The position numbers and the translations under genes were made by a program. From Colwellia maritima (GTDB taxonomy: Bacteria > Pseudomonadota > Gammaproteobacteria > Enterobacterales > Alteromonadaceae): a DNA stretch of 64,000 bases. This document shows positions 9,944-19,755 of the stretch, one piece after another. The stretch covers positions 124,001-188,000 of the forward strand of contig NZ_JAKKSL010000003.1 of the NCBI RefSeq assembly GCF_022669015.1, given 5' to 3'. Under the pieces are notes generated by a model, which ran no database searches, was not told where the DNA came from, and saw nothing but the letters and a program-made list of their open reading frames with translations. How positions within the stretch are numbered: position 1 is the stretch's first letter; every line of letters starts with the position of its first letter.

Positions 9944-10138
9944 TTAAACGTTTCCAGATGATTCACTATCATCCTTTTCAGCTTGTATACGCATGTAAAT
10001 TTCTTCACGATGTACAGAGACTTCTTTAGGAGCATTTACACCGATACGTACTTGATTTCCTTTAACACCTAACACTGTCACAGTGACTTCGTCACCAATC
10101 ATCAATGTCTCACCTACGCGCCTTGTTAATATTAACAT
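9944..10138 (-). CDS. csrA: Carbon storage regulator CsrA
   Basis: The 64-aa protein [20 protein letters not shown]...[13 protein letters not shown] has the full CsrA fold signature, including the N-terminal RNA-binding strand LTRR and the C-terminal VHREEI RNA-binding patch. CsrA is a homodimer that binds GGA motifs in mRNA leaders and controls carbon storage, motility and biofilm. The small acidic tail ([10 protein letters not shown]) is variable in the family. It lies alone between its own upstream gap and terminator, downstream of alaS as in most gammaproteobacteria. Confidence 0.98.
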   Translation of the reverse strand: MLILTRRVGETLMIGDEVTVTVLGVKGNQVRIGVNAPKEVSVHREEIYMRIQAEKDDSESSGNV

Positions 10139-10490
10139 TACACATTCCTTTTTTAAAATTGAGAATCACTAAATAAATATATATAAGCTAGTAATATATG
10201 AAGTTAGTCTGTTTTTCCTTAATACACTATAAGTTATAGTTAATATTATGAAAAAATCCACTTTTTAATAAGCTTTAAACTCCTATGTTTAAAACTTATT
10301 AAAATATCAATTCATTCTATCAAGCTTATGTTCGCTTTGAATAGAGCTAATGATTGATTTTTGATACAGATTATTATTTTTTTGTAAGAATTTACAACTT
10401 AATAACATTTCAGGGTGAAATTTACATAAACACAACAGTAAAACAGTCATGGTTTTATAGTTGTTTAGCTTGATGAATTTTATTTAGTAC
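10139..10490. other. Intergenic region upstream of csrA
   Basis: The 352 bp between the alaS terminator and csrA presumably hold the csrA promoters. The sequence is AT-rich, with TATAAGTTATAGTTAATATT near 10227. I see no ORF or RNA gene. Confidence 0.4.
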
Positions 10491-10525
10491 AAAAAAAAAC
10501 CAATTAGTAATCTAATCGGTTTTTC
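10491..10525 (-). terminator. Terminator after alaS
   Basis: The stem CCGATTAG / CTAATTGG (one G-T pair) with a 4-nt loop is followed on the minus strand by nine T's, about 35 nt after the alaS stop. Confidence 0.8.
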
Positions 10526-10560
10526 ATTTTATAAAGCATGTTCAATCAATAAAACGTAAG

Positions 10561-13187
10561 TTAACTCAGTTTTTCAGCCAACCAAGGTTGAACCGACGCA
10601 AGCGCATCTGTGATGTTCTCTGGTTGACTCCCACCTGCTTGTGCCATGTCTGGGCGTCCACCACCTTTTCCACCCACTTGCTGAGCGACCATATTCACTA
10701 ATTCACCCGCTTTAACTTTACCGATAAGATCTTTAGTAACGCCGGCAATTAAACCGACTTTGCCTTCGTTAGCAGTGGCAAGCATAATAATACCGGACTG
10801 CATTTTATTTTTAAGTTCATCAACCATACCACGCAGAGCTTTAGTTTCAACGCCATTTAAATCAGCAATTAATACCTTCACCCCATTAATGTCAATAGCA
10901 CTACCCATTAGGTCTGAACCGGCCTGGGCAGCTAACTCTTGTTTTAACTGATTAATTTCTTTTTCTAAAACTTTAGAGCGCGCAATCAACTGCTCAACTT
11001 TAATATCGACGCCCGCAATATCCGTTTTCACTAATCCCGCGACTTTTGCTAAACAAGCGCCTTGCTCATTAATATAGGCTAATGCGCCTGTTGCGGTTAC
11101 CGCTTCAATACGACGAACACCTGCAGCAATGCCAGATTCAGAGATTATTTTTAATAAACCTATATCCCCTGTTCGTTCAACATGCACACCACCACAAAGT
11201 TCTGTAGAGAAGTCCCCTAAAGTAACAACCCGTACTTCATCATCATATTTTTCGCCAAAGAGTGCCATCGCGCCTTTTTCTTTTGCGTCTTCAATATCCA
11301 TTAATTCAGTGTCTCTCGCATGGTTACGTCGTATCTCGTCGTTAACCATTTGCTCAACATCATGTACTTCTTGTGCTGTCATCGCTTCAAAATGAGAGAA
11401 GTCGAAGCGAAGTTTATCACTGTCGCATAAAGACCCTTTTTGGGTGACATGATCACCTAGCACTTTACGTAAAGCTGCATGTAATAGATGAGTTGCGGTA
11501 TGATTTTTTACAATAGCTGCACGGCGTTCACTGTTGATTTCTGCTTTGACACGACGATTTAAACCTATATCAGTATGAGCAATACCTTTATGCGCAAAAG
11601 CATTACCCAGTTTGATCGTATCTTCAACTTCAAAAACGCCGTTATCAAGGTGTAATAAACCACTATCACCCACCTGACCACCTGATTCAGCATAAAACGG
11701 TGTGTGATCCAAAATCACAATACCCTGTTCACCTGCATTTAATTGCTTAACAGCTTCATGATCATGAGCGTTAAATAATTCTACAACCGTGGCTGATGAT
11801 GTATGGTTTGTATAGCCTTTAAAATCAGTTTTATGATCAGATTTAAGCTGTTGATTATAATCCGTTCCAAATTGACTTGCTTGCTGTGCACGTTCACGTT
11901 GCAAGCCCATAGCAATATCAAAACCGTTATGATCTATATTTAATTGTCGTTCTCGGGCAATATCAGCGGTTAAATCTCCGGGAAGCCATAAGTATCATAA
12001 AGTTTAAATACATCATCACCACAGATGGTATCTCCTTCCAGGTTATTTAATATTTCTTCAAGTAATACCATGCCACGATCTAAGGTACGACCAAATTGTT
12101 CTTCTTCAATACGCAATAATTTTTCAATAATGGCTTGTTGCTGAACTAGCTCAGGATAAGCATCCCCCATTTGTTCAATTAATGATTTTACTAATTTATG
12201 GAAAAAATTATCTTTTGCTTCAAGCTTATGACCATGGCGGATTGCACGGCGTATAATTCTACGTAATACATAACCACGCCCTTCGTTTGAAGGCACAACG
12301 CCATCAACAATTAAAAAACAACATGAACGAATATGATCGCTAATCACGCGTAGTGATTTATTATTTAAATCATTACAGTCTAATAAATTAGCGGTGTCTT
12401 TAATCAACGCTTGGAAAAGATCTATTTCGTAATTACTGTGCACATTTTGCATAATAGCTGAAATACGTTCTAATCCCATTCCAGTATCAATAGAAGGGTT
12501 AGGCAAAGGTTCCATATCACCATTCGCTTGGCGATTAAACTGCATGAATACGATATTCCAGATTTCAATAAAACGATCACCATCTTCTTCTGGTGAGCCT
12601 GGAGGACCACCCCAAATATGTTCACCATGATCATAAAATATTTCTGAACAGGGTCCACATGGTCCGGTATCTCCCATAGACCAGAAATTATCAGATTCAA
12701 ACTTTTTATCAGCCGATTTATCTCCAATACGAATGATTTTTTCTACAGGTATACCAATCTCATCTTTCCAATATAAAAAGGCTTCTTCATCACTTTCATA
12801 GATAGTGACTAATAGCTTCTCTTTTGGTAAACCTAAAACACTCGTTAAAAATTCCCAAGCATAACTGATAGCATTTTCTTTAAAGTAATCACCAAAGCTA
12901 AAGTTACCTAACATTTCAAAAAATGTATGATGACGTGCTGTATAACCTACATTTTCTAGATCGTTATGTTTTCCGCCGCGAACGCAGCGTTGAGCTGATG
13001 TTGCACGGGTATAACTGCGTGTTTCAGCGCCTAAAAAAACATCTTTAAAAGGCACCATGCCGGCATTAGTAAAAAGTAATGTTGCATCGTTACCCGGAAC
13101 GAGGGAACTACTTTTAACTATTTGATGTTGTTTAGTGGCAAAAAAATCTAAAAATGCCTGACGTACTTCGGCGGTGGTTTTAATCAT
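10561..13187 (-). CDS. alaS: Alanyl-tRNA synthetase, one frame break
   Basis: The start at 13187 ([21 protein letters not shown]) and class II motifs are clear: [43 protein letters not shown] and [16 protein letters not shown]. The second half holds the editing-domain zinc site [12 protein letters not shown] and [12 protein letters not shown], then the C-Ala domain ending [12 protein letters not shown]. The frame breaks at 11978-11984: TTC CCG GAG ATT TAA ends the first half at GFPEI, while one extra C or G restores [13 protein letters not shown]. The joined protein is about 875 aa, the normal size. As alaS is essential, the break is very likely a sequencing error. Confidence 0.92.
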
Positions 13188-13211
13188 GGGAACCTTAATC
13201 AGTCTGTTTGT

Positions 13212-13703
13212 TCAATTATCATTAACTACCGCGAAAATTTCATCAGTTGAAAATCCACGATATTGTAAAAATCGTATTTTTTTGGCTTGCTCTTTTTTGC
13301 TTATAGGAAGGTTTTCTCTCCTACTTTCACCAAAGCGCTTATTATACGCAAGCTCGGCTTGAAGATACCAATCAATTTCGCAATTTTTCTGCAAATGTTG
13401 AATAATTGTTGAACAAACCCCTTTTTGTTTTAATTCATTAGCAATATACCGCCAACCATACCCTCGATTAACTCGGTACCTACACATACTTTGCGCAAAG
13501 CGGTCGTCAGATAGATAGCCCTTTTCAAGTAAGCGCTCAATTGCACTCTCAATTTCTTGAGCGGGAAATTCACGACTGGCTAATTTTTGCCTTAATTCAA
13601 ATTCCGAATGTTCTCGCCGTGCTAATAAGCCCACACCACAATGCAAGGCAGTTTGCTTTTGGTACTTTTTTTTGTTCGGTGATTGATTTTCTTTATCGGT
13701 CAT
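13212..13703 (-). CDS. recX: Regulatory protein RecX
   Basis: About 163 aa from the ATG at 13703; an upstream TTG at 13727 would add eight residues. Three-helix RecX repeats are visible: LLARREHSEFELRQKLASRE, then LLEKGYLSDDRFAQSMCRYRVNRGYGWRYIANELKQKG and a final KIRFLQYRGFSTDEIFAVV. RecX binds RecA filaments and limits strand exchange. It lies between dinB and alaS. In most relatives recA itself precedes recX, but here that position is taken by dinB, so recA must be elsewhere. Confidence 0.9.
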   Translation of the reverse strand: MTDKENQSPNKKKYQKQTALHCGVGLLARREHSEFELRQKLASREFPAQEIESAIERLLEKGYLSDDRFAQSMCRYRVNRGYGWRYIANELKQKGVCSTIIQHLQKNCEIDWYLQAELAYNKRFGESRRENLPISKKEQAKKIRFLQYRGFSTDEIFAVVNDN

Positions 13704-13748
13704 AGTGTTAATAGTTTTTCGGTGCAATTAAAGACTTATTTTTCGTTT

Positions 13749-14807
13749 TTACAATAGAGACAATTGTTTATTATCAGTTTGTTCTGCCATACTTGCTTCC
13801 GCAAAGCCAAGAGTGAGGCCCACAAGACGAATACCTCGCCCTTTTGCTCGTTCATAGGCTTTCGGTAATAAATCATTAAACACTACCGCCTTGGCGTCCA
13901 AGCTTTGTTGTTCTACTGTTGTTTGGTTAAAGTCATTAAATTTAAGTTTAATGCCTTGACGAACAATTTTTCTGTCTGCAACTTTTTCTAACCGTTGCAG
14001 TAATTTTGGATAAAGTTGTTCAATAACACGTAAACATTCCATTTCACTAAACACGTCCATCGCCAAGGTAGTTTCTATTGCTAAGGATTTTCGCTGTCTA
14101 CTCACCTCAAGCTCCCGATGATCTATACCATGCGCTTTTTGATATAAACTAGTGGCAAATTTTCCGACAATCATTGCTAGATTCGCTACAGAGGAAGCTC
14201 GTATATCAGCACAGGTAGAAAAACCAAAAGACTGTAGTTTTTGATATGTTTTGGGACCTATACCCGGTATTTTTTTCAGCGATAAGTGTTCAACAAAAGC
14301 AGCAACTTGATTTGGAGAAATCACACATTGACCATTAGGCTTATTTTCATCACTCGCTATTTTAGCAATAAATTTGTTCGGGGCAACACCTGCCGATGCA
14401 GTCAGATTAAGTTCATTGTATATATCTTGTCTAATTTGCTCAGCAATAAGTGTCGCGCTACCATGACACAGCGTTGAGTGCGTTACATCGAGAAAAGCTT
14501 CATCAAGAGACAAGGGTTCAATAAGGTGGGTATAACGAGAGAATATTTCTCTAATATGTTCCGACACTTCTTTGTACACCGCCATACGCCCATGTACTAT
14601 GGTTAGGTCAGGACAAAGCTGCTTTGCTTTAATCGCCGGCATAGCAGAACGTACGCCAAATTTTCGTGCTTGATAGTTGCAGGTGCAAAGAACACTACGA
14701 GGACCATCACCACCAACCGCTAAGGGGATATTACGGTATTCGGGAAAGTCTCGCATTTCAACGGCTGCATAAAAACAGTCCATATCGATATGAATTATTT
14801 TTTTCAT
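13749..14807 (-). CDS. dinB: DNA polymerase IV
   Basis: This 352-aa Y-family polymerase starts KKIIHIDMDCFYAAVEMRD (first catalytic Asp in DMDCF) and has the second catalytic pair in SLDEAFLDVT. The helix-hairpin-helix thumb KKIPGIGPKTYQKL and a little-finger domain follow, and the C-terminus ends TDNKQLSLL, which resembles a beta-clamp binding motif. It carries out error-prone translesion synthesis under the SOS response. A LexA-type box lies 66 bp upstream. recX starts 45 nt after its stop, so LexA control might extend into recX. Confidence 0.95.
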   Translation of the reverse strand: MKKIIHIDMDCFYAAVEMRDFPEYRNIPLAVGGDGPRSVLCTCNYQARKFGVRSAMPAIKAKQLCPDLTIVHGRMAVYKEVSEHIREIFSRYTHLIEPLSLDEAFLDVTHSTLCHGSATLIAEQIRQDIYNELNLTASAGVAPNKFIAKIASDENKPNGQCVISPNQVAAFVEHLSLKKIPGIGPKTYQKLQSFGFSTCADIRASSVANLAMIVGKFATSLYQKAHGIDHRELEVSRQRKSLAIETTLAMDVFSEMECLRVIEQLYPKLLQRLEKVADRKIVRQGIKLKFNDFNQTTVEQQSLDAKAVVFNDLLPKAYERAKGRGIRLVGLTLGFAEASMAEQTDNKQLSLL

Positions 14808-14872
14808 GATAATACCTAGAGCACGTCAAGATACTTTTACGTTGATATCTTGAGGTAATTTGGTATATATTT

Positions 14873-14892
14873 TACTGTTATTTTATACAGTG
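14873..14892 (-). promoter_or_regulatory. LexA (SOS) box upstream of dinB
   Basis: TACTGTTATTTTATACAGTG matches the gammaproteobacterial consensus CTG-N10-CAG (CTG at 14875, CAG ending 14890) with the usual flanking TA and an AT-rich centre. It lies 66 bp before the dinB ATG and is the only such site noticed by eye in the window. Confidence 0.8.
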
Positions 14893-14933
14893 TCAATATA
14901 TCATAATAAATTCATCTCACGCTCAAATCATTT

Positions 14934-16221
14934 TTAATGTTGTGCCGTGTTTTTTACCGCGTATTCTTCTACTTGCTGCCATACTCGTATTAAATTGCCA
15001 GATAGTAATTTTTTAATATCTTGCTCGCTATAACCACGTTTTAACAAAACCGATTAAATTAGGATAAGTAGCAACATCTTTTAATGTTTCAGGAAGAATA
15101 CCGCTAACACCATCAAAGTCAGAACCTATACCAACATGATCTATACCCACTAAATTAATGACATGATCATAATGATCTAGCACTAAATCTAATGTACCAA
15201 CATCATATGGGTTTTCTAGCTCGTATGCTTCTTCGAATGCATCTATTTTATTTTTATCAGTAACTTGTGTTTCATCAAGATTGTGCGCTTTAATAAACTC
15301 ACTTTTTGCTATTTTATAAACAGCACTTTGCTCGCGGAATGTTTTCGAGGTAAAAATACCACTAAAAGTCATTTGGATAACACCACCTTTACTTGCCAGT
15401 ACCTTGATCATCTCGTCTGACATATTCCGTTCAAAACCAGGGGTAAAAAAACGTGCAGAGGAATGAGAAGCGATAACAGGCACCTTACTGATTTCCATAA
15501 CCTGATAAAACGCTTGATCCGATATATGAGAAACATCAACCATCACGCCGATATTATTCATTGCAATAACTTGACTTTTACCAAAATCAGTTAATCCTTG
15601 TGCGGGACGGTTTTCATCATAAGAAGAGTCTGATATATGATTTGTTTTCGAATGAGCTAAAGTGATATATCGAATACCACGATTATAAAAGTGCGCTAAA
15701 TTTGTTAGATCACCTTCTATTGGGCTACCATTTTCCATCCCCATAGGAAGCGAAATAAGCCCCTTAGCAAAATTTTCTTTCACTTGCTTGGTTGAATACG
15801 CTAATGAAAATTTATCTGGTGATTGCGCAACAATTTTCTCAACGTCATCTATTAATTTATCAGCAAGGGCTTTACTCCCCCCACTTTTTTGTAATTTAGC
15901 CGGAATATAAATCGACATGAAAGGGGCATCTAAGCCCCCTTTAACCGCTCTTGGGTAATCAAATTCGCCTTTTTTAGTCGCTTGACTGACATCTTCGTAG
16001 TCTTCTTCCAAACGATATGGGACATCAATATGCGTATCAATAATGATAGTTTCTTTAGCTATTTTGTTCGCTTGTTGTGTTATGGTCAACACGTTTTCTT
16101 GATTAATTTTTACAGTAGGTGCCGATTGATTAACGTTAACAGTTTGATCTTCACATGCCGTTAAAACAAGTGTTGAACAAAAGGTAATAAGTGCAATTTT
16201 TTTAATTATAAATAATTTCAT
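14934..16221 (-). CDS. Lipoprotein membrane dipeptidase (M19), one frame break
   Basis: An N-terminal lipobox (VLTAC) predicts a lipoprotein. M19 metal-site motifs are present: IIIDTHIDVPYRL (HxD), GMENGSPIEGDL (bridging Glu), DVSHISDQAFYQV, PVIASHSSARFF and GIGSDFDGV. The frame breaks at 15040-15050 after NLIGF. The other frame gives LKRGYSEQDIKKLLSGN, then a normal family ending, and stops at 14934, for about 429 aa in total. The family hydrolyses dipeptides, including some with a D-residue. It lies upstream of hemH in the minus-strand reading order reversed (hemH precedes it by 18 nt), so the two may share a transcript. Confidence 0.85.
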
Positions 16222-16239
16222 GACTTGACCTTTTTAAGT

Positions 16240-17343
16240 TTATTTTACAATAACAGACTCCGCTATCTTGGGCTCTAAAATTGACACTACCGCATCAATA
16301 TGATCATCTCTATCATTTAATGCGGCAATGTAATGATATTCTTGCCCACCGGCTTCCATAAATACTTCACGATTTTCATGCTCAAGTTCTTCAAGTGTTT
16401 CTAAGCAATCGGCACTAAAAGCAGGGCTAATAATTGCGATATGTTTATTACCTTCTTGAGCTAATTTTTCTAGTGTTTCATCCGTATAGGGTTGCAACCA
16501 TTGTGCTTTTCCAAAACGTGATTGAAAGGTCATAACAAACTTATCATCTGATAAGTTTGTCGTTGTACTTAACGCAGTGTTTTCCTTGTTACTTTTGCAT
16601 CGATTAAGTAACTCTTGTTTGAGTAAGTTAGTGGTAATCTGACAAAAATCATAATAAGGATCTCCCCACTGGTAAAACAATTCCGGCATACCATGATATG
16701 AAAGAATGAGCTTATCTGGAACACCATGTTCAGCAAAATGTTCCTCAATGCTATTAGCAAGTGCTTTAATATACTGATGATTATTATGATAACTATTAAT
16801 AAAGTTAAGGCTAGGTACAAAGCGCCATTTTTTTAGCTCATTACTCACCGCATCAAAAGTCGACGCGGTTGTTGGTCCTGCATATTGTGGATATAAAGGT
16901 AGTACAATTAAATTATTCACGCCTTGCTGCTGAAATTTTTGCAATACGCTAGGAATCGAAGGTTCACCATAACGCATCGCAAGGTCAACAATTACCGATT
17001 GGCCATATTTTTCTCTGAGTTTTGAAGCAACCTTTTCTTGTTGGGCTCGACTGATAACCAGTAAAGGTGCTCCTTGCTCAGTCCAAATACTTTTATATAA
17101 TTTTGCTGATTTTTTAGGTCGTATACGTAAAATTATACCATGCAAAATAATTAACCAAATAAGACGAGGAATTTCTACCACGCGAGGATCGGATAAAAAT
17201 TCGCGCAAATATTTACGTACTGCACCCGTAGTAGGCGCAGCCGGAGAACCTAAGTTTGTTAATAAAATACCCGTTTTTATCCCGTTCTTCTCTTCTAGAA
17301 CGTTATTGGTATTATTTTTTTTAGCGCTAAAACGTGATTTCAT
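16240..17343 (-). CDS. hemH: Ferrochelatase
   Basis: The 367-aa enzyme inserts Fe2+ into protoporphyrin IX to give heme, the last step of heme synthesis. Visible motifs are GILLTNLGSPAAPTTGAVRK, FLSDPRVVEIPR, VLPLYPQYAGPTTASTFD, the catalytic-histidine signature LILSYHGMPELF, FQSRFGKAQWLQPYT and SPAFSADCLETLEEL. A short, charged N-terminal extension precedes the conserved start. It lies 57 nt after ccmI on the same strand, placing heme supply directly behind cytochrome c maturation. Cotranscription is plausible but not shown. Confidence 0.95.
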   Translation of the reverse strand: MKSRFSAKKNNTNNVLEEKNGIKTGILLTNLGSPAAPTTGAVRKYLREFLSDPRVVEIPRLIWLIILHGIILRIRPKKSAKLYKSIWTEQGAPLLVISRAQQEKVASKLREKYGQSVIVDLAMRYGEPSIPSVLQKFQQQGVNNLIVLPLYPQYAGPTTASTFDAVSNELKKWRFVPSLNFINSYHNNHQYIKALANSIEEHFAEHGVPDKLILSYHGMPELFYQWGDPYYDFCQITTNLLKQELLNRCKSNKENTALSTTTNLSDDKFVMTFQSRFGKAQWLQPYTDETLEKLAQEGNKHIAIISPAFSADCLETLEELEHENREVFMEAGGQEYHYIAALNDRDDHIDAVVSILEPKIAESVIVK

Positions 17344-17400
17344 GGTTCTCTTATTTTTGCTTGTACATTAAGTTGGTTATTGTTTTTTTATTTTTGATAA

Positions 17401-18678
17401 CTATTCAACGATACTGTCGATAACCAAATTGATAGTATCTGTATTCTCTACAGAAATATGTTGAGCCTCTGCTTTATAATCGCCTGACTTAATACCTACA
17501 CCACCTAGTTTAGATACAATAGCAAAAATATTAACCTCACTAACACTACTTAAATTACTTTGTGGTGACATAGCATTAGCGTCACTTAAAGTAACTGTTT
17601 TAGGTAAATCACTCGCCATTATTTTTAAAGCGGCAAGCGGCATTCGCTGCCCATTAGTTGGAATAGCATAAACAAAAACAACTTTGTCTTCACTCTGTGC
17701 AAGTTTAGCTGCAATTTCATCAGATAATGTCACATTCACAGTTAGCTGTGGCCCTTCGATAGCGGAAGAAGAAGGTTTTTCAGTCGAAGGCATACCAAGA
17801 CGTCTTTGTGCTTCTGTCACAGCTTCTTTTAATGCGGCAATATTAACACCTGGCTTATTAGCATCAATCACTCGTTGCCAATAACCAATTGCTTCAACAT
17901 ATTTCTGCCCAATAAAATTATGCATACCTAATAAAATATTAGTAGAAGGATCGTTTATATCTAAGGCAAGTGCCTTATCAATTAAGTTTTGAACTTGTTC
18001 ATCTATTTCTTGGTTATTTCGGTAATAAGTGGCTTGCGCAATTGCACCGAGTATATCTGCATGCTCTCCTTCAACACGCATCACTTGCTTAAATGCGGTT
18101 ATTGCAAAATCAAACTCCCCGGCACCAACAAAGGTTTGACCTAAGTTATACCATGCCTCACTATCATCAGGATTTTCTTCTAAATGCTGTTGCAAATTTT
18201 TAATATAAGCCAACATTTGTGCTTGCTGCTGTTCACGCTCTTGTTCTACAGACTGAGGTGTTTGTTGGTTGGTATCAGAAGCTATAGGTGTCGCCATTAA
18301 CGTTTCTAATGTACCTTGTTTGATATAGATAACCACTGAAAATGCCACAATAAAAAGTGACATGCCGATAGGCCACAGAACACTAAACCCTTTTGAGCTC
18401 TGTACCGCATCTGTATTTTTCTCTGCTGCGGCAATATCTTGTAATAAACTATTATCTAATTCTGCTAACAAATATTGATAATTCTCTTCATCAATAGCGC
18501 CATCACTATAGTCTTTTTCAATCTCTACTTTGTGTTCTTTATATAATTCTACATTAGTTTCATCACGCACATTTTGATTATTGCTATCTATTCCTTTCTG
18601 TGTGTTTTTAAAGAAAGGTAACCAAACAACAAACAAAAGTAAGGCAATAAAACCAAGGATTATTAATACTATTTCCAT
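17401..18678 (-). CDS. ccmI: Cytochrome c-type biogenesis protein CcmI
   Basis: The 425-aa protein begins with a membrane helix (IVLIILGFIALLLFVVWLPFF), a cytoplasmic leucine-zipper-like loop (KDYSDGAIDEENYQYLLAELD), a second helix (GMSLFIVAFSVVIYI), then periplasmic TPR repeats (SEAWYNLGQTFVGAGEFDFA) and a C-terminal IgG-like domain. CcmI presents apocytochrome c to the CcmFH lyase. It starts 5 nt after ccmH and closes the ccmFGHI run. Confidence 0.92.
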   Translation of the reverse strand: MEIVLIILGFIALLLFVVWLPFFKNTQKGIDSNNQNVRDETNVELYKEHKVEIEKDYSDGAIDEENYQYLLAELDNSLLQDIAAAEKNTDAVQSSKGFSVLWPIGMSLFIVAFSVVIYIKQGTLETLMATPIASDTNQQTPQSVEQEREQQQAQMLAYIKNLQQHLEENPDDSEAWYNLGQTFVGAGEFDFAITAFKQVMRVEGEHADILGAIAQATYYRNNQEIDEQVQNLIDKALALDINDPSTNILLGMHNFIGQKYVEAIGYWQRVIDANKPGVNIAALKEAVTEAQRRLGMPSTEKPSSSAIEGPQLTVNVTLSDEIAAKLAQSEDKVVFVYAIPTNGQRMPLAALKIMASDLPKTVTLSDANAMSPQSNLSSVSEVNIFAIVSKLGGVGIKSGDYKAEAQHISVENTDTINLVIDSIVE

Positions 18679-18683
18679 AACAA

Positions 18684-19204
18684 TTACGACTCTTTCTTTT
18701 GTTTGGTGACATTAGGATTATTGGGTTGTACTTGCTCTGGATATAAGAGCTGCTTTAGTTTTTCTTGTTGCTGACTGTCAAGCACCAGGTTTTCTTGCGT
18801 TCGGGTTTTTTTCTTAATATAACTATTACGACGATTATACCAATTAAGATCAATAATACGGGTCCAAACCAAAGAATATAAGTAACACTCGATACTCGCG
18901 GACGATACAAAACAAACTCACCGTAGCGACCTACCATCAAATCAATAATTTCTGAATCGGCTCTACCTTGAATTAATAAATTATACAGCTCTAATCGCAA
19001 CGCCGAAGCAACGGTAGAATTTGAGTCTGCCAAATTTTGATTTTGACATTTAGGACAACGTAACTCTTTACTCAACGCCTGAAAACGTACTTTCGTTACC
19101 TCATCTTGAAATTCAAAGGTTTCTACTGGGCTTGCATCAGCAATATCTATAACAACAAAACTTGTCGCTATTAGAAGAAAAAAGCCTAAAATTCTTGTTA
19201 ACAT
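18684..19204 (-). CDS. ccmH: Cytochrome c maturation protein CcmH, one frame break
   Basis: A signal peptide ending ADA precedes VRFQALSKELRCPKCQNQNLADSNS, the LRCxxC thioredox motif that reduces the CxxCH of apocytochromes. One membrane helix follows (LWFGPVLLILIGIIVVIVI). The frame breaks in seven T's at 18806-18812; the correct frame continues KKTRTQENLVLDSQQQEKL to a stop at 18684. The joined length of about 173 aa fits short, single-domain CcmH proteins paired with a separate CcmI. The gene starts 2 nt after ccmG. Confidence 0.9.
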
Positions 19205-19206
19205 TA

Positions 19207-19755
19207 CTATTTACCTTGCTGTTTTTCAGTGAGTAATTGCTTGATAAGTGGTTCAAATTCTTTCCGCCATACTCTTACATCAATGGCACCAAGAAAGCGT
19301 TTACGAATTATGCCATGGTGATCTATCACAAATGTTTCTGGTGCTCCAAAAACACCTAATTTCACACCAAGTAAGCCCTCTTCATCAAAAATAGAAAATA
19401 AATAGGGATCTTTATAATCCGTTAACCATTTTTGTGCAGGTAATCGTTCGTCTTTATAATTTACGCCATAAAGTTTCACTAGAGGATTTTTAGAGAGTTC
19501 AAGTAAATAAGGATGCTCATATTTACAAGTAGGACACCATGTGGCCCAAACATTTAATAGCACAATATCGCCTGTCACATTCGCTTTAGATACCATTTTA
19601 TTGGGATCATTGACAATAGAAAGTGAAAAGTCAGGCATAGGTTTCCCCACCAAGGCAGACGGCATTTCGTTAGGGTTTAACGATAAGCCCCTATAAAGCA
19701 CAACACCTAGCGCTATAACTAGTATAAGAGGTAGAAATCTAATTATTTTATTCAT
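19207..19755 (-). CDS. ccmG: Thiol:disulfide interchange protein DsbE/CcmG
   Basis: The 182-aa periplasmic thioredoxin is anchored by an N-terminal helix (FLPLILVIALGVVLYRGL). It has the active site WATWCPTCKYEHP and the family sequence GVFGAPETFVIDHHGIIRKR, including the cis-proline loop GAPET. It keeps apocytochrome cysteines reduced for heme attachment. The gene directly abuts ccmF with no gap. Confidence 0.95.
   Translation of the reverse strand: MNKIIRFLPLILVIALGVVLYRGLSLNPNEMPSALVGKPMPDFSLSIVNDPNKMVSKANVTGDIVLLNVWATWCPTCKYEHPYLLELSKNPLVKLYGVNYKDERLPAQKWLTDYKDPYLFSIFDEEGLLGVKLGVFGAPETFVIDHHGIIRKRFLGAIDVRVWRKEFEPLIKQLLTEKQQGK

Noticed and set aside
12470-12727. Overlapping frame inside alaS and similar frames inside ccmF, oadA, acrB-like and rhlE genes
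   Set aside because: Each is contained in a gene with clear motifs in the other frame and has no ribosome site.
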